From assembly GCA_023379725.1 (NCBI GenBank), contig JAMCPC010000129.1, positions 9,108-20,023 on the forward strand: a DNA stretch of 10,916 bases, given 5' to 3'. Under the pieces are notes generated by a model that had not been told where the DNA came from, did not search any database, and was given only the letters and a program-made list of their open reading frames with translations. Origin of the DNA: Actinomycetota bacterium (GTDB lineage Bacteria; Actinomycetota; Acidimicrobiia; Acidimicrobiales; JAMCPL01). The position numbers were made by a program, and so were the translations under genes. Of the stretch, positions 5,662-10,916 are shown piece after piece. Position 1 is the first letter of the stretch. Every line of letters starts with the position of its first letter.

Positions 5662-7668
5662 ATGACTACTGTGAAAGAGACAAAGGATACGACTGGCACA
5701 GCGAGCGATATAGGGATGACTAGCGTAGTGGGCGTAGCGGAAGAAACGGGCGTAGCGGGTATGTCCGAGGTAGCGAGTGCATCAAGAACAGCAGAGGAAA
5801 TGGATATAGCCGATGCAACTGGTGCAACAGACCCAACAGACCCAACAGACCTATCCACTGGCTATGTGAAATATGACGAATCACTCTATACCAGGAAGCT
5901 CCCTGTAGAGCTGTTTCATGACATAGATCGTTATGAGGCATTGTTTGATGCCAGAGAGGCTGGTGAGGTAGACGAGGATTCTTTCAAGATCATGCGCCTG
6001 AACAATGGCATCTATGGACAGCGACAGGGAGAGGATAGGATGATGGTGCGTGTAAAGCTGCCTCATGGTTCAGTCCTGCCAGAGCAGCTTGAGTTGCTTG
6101 GTGATGTCGCTGACGAATATTCAAGAGGGTGGGGTCACATCACGACTAGGCAGAATATCCAATTCCACTTTGTGCCGTTGAAGCGCACTCCTGAACTTCT
6201 GAGAAAACTTGCCAATGCAGGACTCACCACTCGAGAATCCTGTGGAGATACGGTGAGGAATATTACAGGATGCCACCTTGCCGGGGCATGTCCTTACGAG
6301 GTGCTTGATATCAGTCCGTGGGCTGAGGCCGCTTTTCGTCACTTTCTCAGGCACCCTTACGCGCAACGGCTACCCAGAAAGTTTAAGATCAATTTTTCCG
6401 GATGCGCTACCGACTGTGGGCAGGCAGTGTTCAACGATATAGGTGTAATTGCCATTTCGCGCCCGATGCCAGATGGAACCTTGGAGCCCGGGTTCAAGGT
6501 GCTTATCGGCGGGGGGCTCTCAGCCAACCCTCATCCTGCACAGGCTCTTGAGGAGTTTACGCCCAGAGAGCTACTTATACCTACCATGGAAGCCATTTTG
6601 AGAACATTCGATCACTATGGCAATCGGGACAACAAACTGCGAGCCAGACTCAAGTGGTTGGTAGACACCATGGGTATAGATGAGCTGAGGGAGCGTATCT
6701 TAAAGGAGCGGAAGCTGCTTATTGCCTCGGTTACTTATGTGGATGGGCTACCTGAGGTAGTCAGGGAATTGGGAGATGAGCCTGCCGGGCTCGCCAAGGA
6801 TGTGACTCCTACCGCTGTAGGAGATCTGAGCAGGGGGTCCCGTGTGGAGCTTAGCGGAAGGCGCACTGCCTTTGAACGCTGGGAGAGGGCAAATGTGGTT
6901 CGCGGAGCAAATAACAATACGGTCTCTGCTTATGCCTGGGCTCGCCTGGGGGATATCACCTCTGAGCAGTTCAGGGAGCTGGCGGCGTTGCAGCGTGAAT
7001 TGGGTGCTGATGTGCGGGTGACCAACAGGCAGAATCTGGTCTTTCGTGGACTTGAAGAGGGGCAGTTGCGTATGCTCTTTGAGCGACTTGCAGCTATAGA
7101 TATGGCTGAGCCAGGAGCCGAACTCGCCCGTGATGTGGTGTCATGCCCAGGAGCGGATACCTGCAATCTCGCCGTTACACAGAGTAGGGGATTGGCAAAT
7201 GCGATAGGAGAGGCGCTGGAGTCGGCCGGTCTTGGTGATGTAGATGGTGTACGTATTAACATCTCAGGCTGCACTCATTCCTGCGGGCAACATCATATAG
7301 CAGATATTGGGTTTTTCGGAGCTGAGCGGCGTGCTCATGGTAGGTCGGCTCCCGGTTACCAGATGCTTCTCGGTGGACACCTTGGAGATACTCAGGTGGA
7401 GTTTGGTACAAAAGCTCTGAGGTTACCGGCAAAGCGGGCTGCCGATGCAGTGGTAAATATTGTAGGCAGATATGCCGAGGAGCGTAGTCCTGGGCAGTCC
7501 TTTACCGGTTGGTTGGAGCAGGTCGGAGGTGCCAAGGCAGTTGCAGAGTCACTGAAGTACCTGGACGAGTTTCCGGATCCTGAAGAGGCTCCGGAGTATT
7601 ATGTCGATTACGATGAGACTGGACCGTTCAGCGGTGAAGTAGGCATAGGAGAGTGTGCGGGAGTCTGA
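5662..7668 (+). CDS. Ferredoxin-dependent sulfite/nitrite reductase, siroheme [4Fe-4S] type
   Basis: This cytoplasmic enzyme would catalyse a six-electron reduction of sulfite to sulfide (or nitrite to ammonium) with ferredoxin. The 668 aa show two pseudo-symmetric halves. The canonical cluster/siroheme ligands are C495-x5-C501 and C537-x3-C541 (SGCTHSCGQHH). Anion-binding residues match E. coli sulfite reductase: R163 (TTRQN), R199 (DTVRN), and K240 and K242 (PRKFKIN). Unusually, the first half also has CX5C (C204, C210) and CX3C (C248, C252). Y118 and C194 sit where I recall the Tyr-Cys crosslink of Mycobacterium tuberculosis NirA, which favours sulfite as substrate. Residues 1-65 are a low-complexity acidic/Thr-rich extension, partly from 9-bp repeats, with no signal peptide. 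No ferredoxin, cysH or siroheme gene lies nearby, so the choice between sulfite and nitrite stays open. Confidence 0.9.
   Translation: MTTVKETKDTTGTASDIGMTSVVGVAEETGVAGMSEVASASRTAEEMDIADATGATDPTDPTDLSTGYVKYDESLYTRKLPVELFHDIDRYEALFDAREAGEVDEDSFKIMRLNNGIYGQRQGEDRMMVRVKLPHGSVLPEQLELLGDVADEYSRGWGHITTRQNIQFHFVPLKRTPELLRKLANAGLTTRESCGDTVRNITGCHLAGACPYEVLDISPWAEAAFRHFLRHPYAQRLPRKFKINFSGCATDCGQAVFNDIGVIAISRPMPDGTLEPGFKVLIGGGLSANPHPAQALEEFTPRELLIPTMEAILRTFDHYGNRDNKLRARLKWLVDTMGIDELRERILKERKLLIASVTYVDGLPEVVRELGDEPAGLAKDVTPTAVGDLSRGSRVELSGRRTAFERWERANVVRGANNNTVSAYAWARLGDITSEQFRELAALQRELGADVRVTNRQNLVFRGLEEGQLRMLFERLAAIDMAEPGAELARDVVSCPGADTCNLAVTQSRGLANAIGEALESAGLGDVDGVRINISGCTHSCGQHHIADIGFFGAERRAHGRSAPGYQMLLGGHLGDTQVEFGTKALRLPAKRAADAVVNIVGRYAEERSPGQSFTGWLEQVGGAKAVAESLKYLDEFPDPEEAPEYYVDYDETGPFSGEVGIGECAGV
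5825..5851 (+). repeat. Three tandem 9-bp repeats in the reductase N-terminus
   Basis: CAACAGACC occurs three times in tandem at 5825-5833, 5834-5842 and 5843-5851, in frame, producing the peptide ATDPTDPTDL. Just upstream (about 5725-5760) GGGCGTAGCGG-like sequence also recurs. Together they indicate that the N-terminal extension grew by slippage and is probably disordered. Confidence 0.85.
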
Positions 7669-7774
7669 GGGATTGCTCTCGGCACTTCACCTGTCGGCTT
7701 TAGTCGTGGGGGGAGACGTTGGTCGCTCTTGCCTTATTAGCCTATTTGTTCTGATTGAAAGTGGGAGTAAACCT

Positions 7775-7822
7775 TTTCCGTAAGGGCATGTAGTGATAGA
7801 TCATTTCCGTAAGAGAACGGAA
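7775..7822. terminator. Hairpin and direct repeat between convergent genes; possible terminator
   Basis: TTCCGT (7805-7810) and ACGGAA (7817-7822) form a perfect 6-bp stem with a 6-nt loop, 4 nt beyond the stop of the permease gene on the minus strand. TTTCCGTAAG is also found at 7775-7784, a direct repeat of 7804-7813. No T-run follows on either strand, so intrinsic termination is uncertain. The remaining 7669-7774 shows nothing recognisable. Confidence 0.35.
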
Positions 7823-7826
7823 GATA

Positions 7827-9299
7827 TTACTTTATCTGGTCTGTTACATGATTGCGACTTGGTAGCTCAGCATGAGAGGTGGCTTTTGCATCATCACCGT
7901 GAAATACATAGGTATGGTGTCGGTGCCTACCTGTCCACCAGGTGAAGATCGCACCAATTCCGATTAACGACAGTACGACTGTATCGATTTGAGAGCCTAT
8001 AGCCCTTGGCCCGTAAAAGAAAAAGACTACCAGCAGAAAGGCCATTATAGCGGAGGAGAATATTGATGCTGCAAGAAGCCATCTGTGTTCATGGGGAAAT
8101 ATCTGTACGTCCGGCAGGCGGCGGTGTCCCACGGTAAGAAAGACTACTGCGGTGAGTGAATCCAGGAAGAATTCCGCCAGTAGGAAGAATCCAGCCGACG
8201 ACAGGATGAGTTTGAAGAAAGAGCTGAAGGAAGAGATGAACAGCTGCATTGTCACCACTGCAATTGTTGCTCCAAAGACGATCAACGTCGCAGCATAGGG
8301 AACTTGGTGGCGATTGGTCTTTCCAAATGCCCTGGGTATTAGATTTTCTCTTCCCATGGCATACAGGGCGCGGGTGAGTATGTATGTGGTGAGCCAGAGG
8401 CCACCGGCTGTCGACAGTAGTATCGGAATCAAGATGATCCAAGATTGCCCTGGTATTATCCTACCAGCCCATAATGCGAGGGGATCACTGGATCCGATAA
8501 GGGTGTGCATAGGTGTCTCTGCAAACATCAGTGGGTAGAGTATGGCATAGAACCCAAGTGCCAGAAAGGCACCCACTATGCCACTTCTCCCGGGATCGTG
8601 CCTGGGGCGTCGTGATTCTTCGGCGGCATAAGAATCAATCTCCCAGCCATCTAATATAGTGGCGGCAACTACTGCCGCTATCATCATACCCCCGATTGGT
8701 AACGTACCAAAATGTACAGGAAGGGCAGTGCTGTGAAGCTTGGCAACGCCAATGATCCCGAAAGCCAGCAACGAGATCATCTCTACTATAAAGAATATTT
8801 TGGTGATTATCGCAGTCGGTCTGGCACCCATGAGCAGAGGGATAGCAGCAAAACATATCCAGAAGACGGTTATACCCATAATCAGCGTCGCAGGGGCATG
8901 ATAACCAGGTGCTACCAGCGATAGCGTATATTGTGCAGCAGGAATGGCTATTGGTGGGATGGAGGTGAAGTAGGCGAGAATCAGTATCCATGCCTGGTAA
9001 CGCGAGAAGGTACGTCCTATTACGCGGGCAGACCAATGGTAGGAGGCCCCTGAGTGCGGAAAGTGGCGGTTCAGCATTCTGAATACAAAGCTTGATATGA
9101 TAAACGGTATTGCAAGTATTACTATGGCTGGGAGTGCCCACCATCCTGCTACTGCCGCAAGTACGCCTCCGGTAGCGGCGACGGAAAAGATCGGTCCTAT
9201 ACTGGAAACGGAGAGTGGGAGGAGGTCCCCAAGGCTGAAGACCTGACGTAGCCCATCCTTATGGTATGTACTTCCTCCGTCCGTACTCGCCTGGTTCAT
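7827..9299 (-). CDS. APC-superfamily amino acid permease
   Basis: This is an inner-membrane secondary transporter, probably taking up an amino acid or polyamine by cation symport or exchange. The 490-aa protein has about 12 hydrophobic helices. The broken first helix region SSIGPIFSVAATGG is at 32-45, followed by PHSGASYHWSARVIG (81-95). The helix 6 end DGWEIDSYAAEESRRP (217-232) corresponds to the FxGfE...AEE motif of amino acid permeases. TRALYAMGRENLIPRAFG (309-326) is the family's helix 8 signature. The C-terminal tail is hydrophilic and His-rich. The ATG at 9299 has no Shine-Dalgarno but TATACT lies 6 nt upstream, so it probably has its own leaderless transcript even though the thiolase-like gene ends only 29 nt upstream. 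Substrate cannot be assigned. Confidence 0.88.
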   Translation of the reverse strand: MNQASTDGGSTYHKDGLRQVFSLGDLLPLSVSSIGPIFSVAATGGVLAAVAGWWALPAIVILAIPFIISSFVFRMLNRHFPHSGASYHWSARVIGRTFSRYQAWILILAYFTSIPPIAIPAAQYTLSLVAPGYHAPATLIMGITVFWICFAAIPLLMGARPTAIITKIFFIVEMISLLAFGIIGVAKLHSTALPVHFGTLPIGGMMIAAVVAATILDGWEIDSYAAEESRRPRHDPGRSGIVGAFLALGFYAILYPLMFAETPMHTLIGSSDPLALWAGRIIPGQSWIILIPILLSTAGGLWLTTYILTRALYAMGRENLIPRAFGKTNRHQVPYAATLIVFGATIAVVTMQLFISSFSSFFKLILSSAGFFLLAEFFLDSLTAVVFLTVGHRRLPDVQIFPHEHRWLLAASIFSSAIMAFLLVVFFFYGPRAIGSQIDTVVLSLIGIGAIFTWWTGRHRHHTYVFHGDDAKATSHAELPSRNHVTDQIK

Positions 9300-9311
9300 A
9301 TTTCAAGTATA
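9300..9311 (-). promoter_or_regulatory. Candidate leaderless promoter (-10) for the amino acid permease
   Basis: On the minus strand TATACT (9306-9311) is 6 nt before the ATG at 9299. A -35-like TAGACT lies 19 nt further upstream, overlapping the last codons and stop of the thiolase-like gene; it matches the consensus at four of six positions with a long spacer. No ribosome-binding site is seen. Confidence 0.5.
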
Positions 9312-9328
9312 GTGTAGTGTAGCGTGTT

Positions 9329-10852
9329 TCAGTCTACGAGAACGATGGAGTATGTATCATTGAGCTCGGCGCGGCGGCCACATCCCTCGTTGTTCTCAAT
9401 TTCGATAAGAGTATCCTGATCGTGTATCTTTGCCCATCCTCGACCGCCGTCACCATTTAGATATGAGGCTATTCCAAGCTCGGGTGAGCCATCACGGTTA
9501 TGCCAGACTGTATAGGTCTCCACGGTAATATCATGATGCTCTGTAGAGGTCGGAGGTCTCTGAGGTAGTTTATTGACATCTTCTTGAGGGTTGGCATACT
9601 GGAAGCCATTCTGTGGCGGGTCGGATGACCATACCCCCAGGGAGTGTTTGGTCACGTACCAACCGAGCCCTGTAATTATTCCCCATTTGTGTGATTGCCC
9701 GCGCAACAGCTTGTGCATAGCTGATATTGAATGCGATACGTAGTTGTTGCCAGGTCCTCCCGCAAAAGTCAATCCTCCGGTGATAGAGAGTGGGCGAGAA
9801 GGGTCATTGGTTGGTAGCCTTAGTGCATTTGCCGCTATCTGTACAGCTGACGGAAAACAGGAGTACAGATCCACGAACTCTATATCGTCAATTGATTTAT
9901 CGGCCATTTCCAGGGCAGATTCGCCGGCTATCTTGATCGCGGGGGAGCTGTGTAGATCCCATCGATGTGACATGAACCAATGATCGTCGGCATCCGCTCC
10001 TGACACCGGAAATACCAGACTGTCCGAGTCTATACCTACTCTCTGTGCGGCTTCGTACGAGCACATTATGAATGCTGCACCCTGATCTACCTGCATATTA
10101 GCGTTTAGTAGCTTTGTGTAGGGGAAGCACACCATTCTGTTGGTCTCGTCTACCTGGTAGATTTCCTCGGCGGTTTTGGCCTGTTGCTGCCAGGCGTGAG
10201 GGTTGTTCTCTGCAATTTTGGATAAAGACGACCACAATTGGCCTATCTTTTTACGATGTTCATCCAGCGTCCAACCGTTTGCATGGCGTATAGCGTTTTC
10301 AAACAGTGGGAATACCTTTGCCGGTCTGTCCAGCCCTACTTCTGATTCTGCTGTAGTGGTGGGATCCTTATTAGTTCCAAGCGTGAGAGGTATTGGCGTA
10401 TCTTCTGGTTGCACTGTCCAAGGTAGTGCCGGATGGGTAGGATCCTTACGTGCTGCCCGGCGAGTATAGACACAATCGGCTCCCGTGACTAGCACGATAT
10501 CCAGGCGACCATCTTGTATAGCTCTTGCAGCGTAGCTTGCTACCATCTGCGGACTGTTCCCTCCAGTGGTAGTGGTGGAAAGGGCTTTGGGCTCGATTGA
10601 CAGTTTTTGAGCCACCAACTGAGCGGGGTTGATATATTGCCATGCCAGAGATTGGATAGTGCATAGTAGGGACGCCTGTTCCAGTAGCTTACGGCCAGCA
10701 TTCTTGGATCCGCAGTCTTGTGCAGCCAGATCCAGAACCTTGGCCATCAGCTCGACCGGTTCGTCACGTTCCGTGAGAGCGATATCAGAGTCGCGTCTAT
10801 TGGTCAGTTGTGCCGAGCCGACGAGTACCGGTGTATTTGGGAGGATTGTCAC
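9329..10852 (-). CDS. Thiolase-like protein (TLP/acetyl-CoA acetyltransferase family), catalytic Cys absent
   Basis: The 507-aa protein has a thiolase fold (about 1-415) and a C-terminal domain (about 438-507, ITVETYTVWHNRDGSPELGIAS) typical of mycobacterial thiolase-like protein TLP1 and actinobacterial proteins annotated acetyl-CoA acetyltransferase. The four thiolase motifs are altered. The nucleophile region reads TTTTGGNSP (93-101) with no Cys, and the HDCF/NEAF position is DLYSCFPS (328-335). The GHP loop is GGLTFAGGPGN (359-369), and the CxG loop is GIITGLGW (391-398), also without Cys. True Claisen thiolysis is therefore unlikely; CoA-ester binding or another role in lipid or sterol metabolism is possible. 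The start is GTG at 10852, supported by TAATAT 7 nt upstream. It precedes the permease gene on the same strand with no clear functional link. Confidence 0.85.
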   Translation of the reverse strand: MTILPNTPVLVGSAQLTNRRDSDIALTERDEPVELMAKVLDLAAQDCGSKNAGRKLLEQASLLCTIQSLAWQYINPAQLVAQKLSIEPKALSTTTTGGNSPQMVASYAARAIQDGRLDIVLVTGADCVYTRRAARKDPTHPALPWTVQPEDTPIPLTLGTNKDPTTTAESEVGLDRPAKVFPLFENAIRHANGWTLDEHRKKIGQLWSSLSKIAENNPHAWQQQAKTAEEIYQVDETNRMVCFPYTKLLNANMQVDQGAAFIMCSYEAAQRVGIDSDSLVFPVSGADADDHWFMSHRWDLHSSPAIKIAGESALEMADKSIDDIEFVDLYSCFPSAVQIAANALRLPTNDPSRPLSITGGLTFAGGPGNNYVSHSISAMHKLLRGQSHKWGIITGLGWYVTKHSLGVWSSDPPQNGFQYANPQEDVNKLPQRPPTSTEHHDITVETYTVWHNRDGSPELGIASYLNGDGGRGWAKIHDQDTLIEIENNEGCGRRAELNDTYSIVLVD

Positions 10853-10884
10853 GGTTAAAATATTACCCTGCCTGCAGCGTAGGG
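10853..10884 (-). promoter_or_regulatory. Candidate leaderless promoter for the thiolase-like gene
   Basis: On the minus strand TAATAT (10860-10865) ends 7 nt before the GTG start. TTGGAA, 19 nt further upstream, could act as a weak -35 (four of six consensus positions). The nearest purine run, GGCAGGG, is too far from the GTG to be its Shine-Dalgarno. The rest up to the window edge shows nothing else. Confidence 0.5.
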
Positions 10885-10916
10885 TTCCAATCCTGCCGTT
10901 ACTTCATTGCCGTTAT

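Noticed and set aside
6930..7274. 114-aa minus-strand ORF
   Set aside because: It is antisense to the conserved C-terminal half of the reductase; Ser/Arg/Pro-rich with no family resemblance.
8635..9144. 169-aa minus-strand ORF
   Set aside because: It is an out-of-frame shadow inside the amino acid permease gene, with Cys/His-rich composition typical of shadow frames.
1..10916. Mobile element or genomic island
   Set aside because: No integrase, transposase, tRNA or flanking repeats; gene composition looks even across the window apart from the GC-rich repeat part.

Overview
The window is a chromosomal stretch of about 50% GC. It probably comes from an actinobacterium, possibly a moderate-GC lineage such as the Acidimicrobiia. 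That placement is an inference from three things. The first MFS transporter belongs to a family I associate with actinobacteria. The thiolase-like protein is of the actinobacterial/mycobacterial TLP type. Four genes also have a -10-like hexamer 6-7 nt before the start codon and no Shine-Dalgarno, as in the leaderless mRNAs common in actinobacteria. Codon use includes many ATA, GTA and AGG codons, unlike high-GC actinobacteria. No integrase, transposase, tRNA or phage gene was seen.

Layout: (1) 2-3401, plus strand: two tandem 14-helix MFS (DHA2/EmrB-like) exporters. The first is cut by the left window edge. They are 13 nt apart and probably co-transcribed. (2) 3393-5143, minus strand: a two-gene ABC-2 exporter operon (ATPase then permease, 5 nt apart). 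Its 3' end overlaps the end of the second MFS gene tail-to-tail. (3) 5144-5661: a long divergent intergenic region. It holds a perfect 86-bp tandem repeat (2.4 copies), a 15-bp tandem duplication, short ATAAGC-containing repeats and a clear promoter. (4) 5662-7668, plus strand: a ferredoxin-dependent sulfite/nitrite reductase with a low-complexity N-terminal extension and [4Fe-4S]-type cysteine motifs in both pseudo-symmetric halves. (5) 7669-7826: a short convergent gap with a hairpin. (6) 7827-9299, minus: an APC-superfamily amino-acid permease. (7) 9329-10852, minus: a thiolase-superfamily protein lacking the usual catalytic cysteines, with its own promoter-like sequence at the right edge.

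The genes do not form one pathway. The left half is an export/resistance cluster (two MFS pumps, one ABC-2 pump). The right half has three metabolic or transport genes that each appear to have their own promoter. The parts most worth a second look are the repeat-rich region upstream of the reductase, the doubled cysteine motifs of the reductase, and the leaderless promoter pattern. I did not find convincing evidence of a new multi-gene system.
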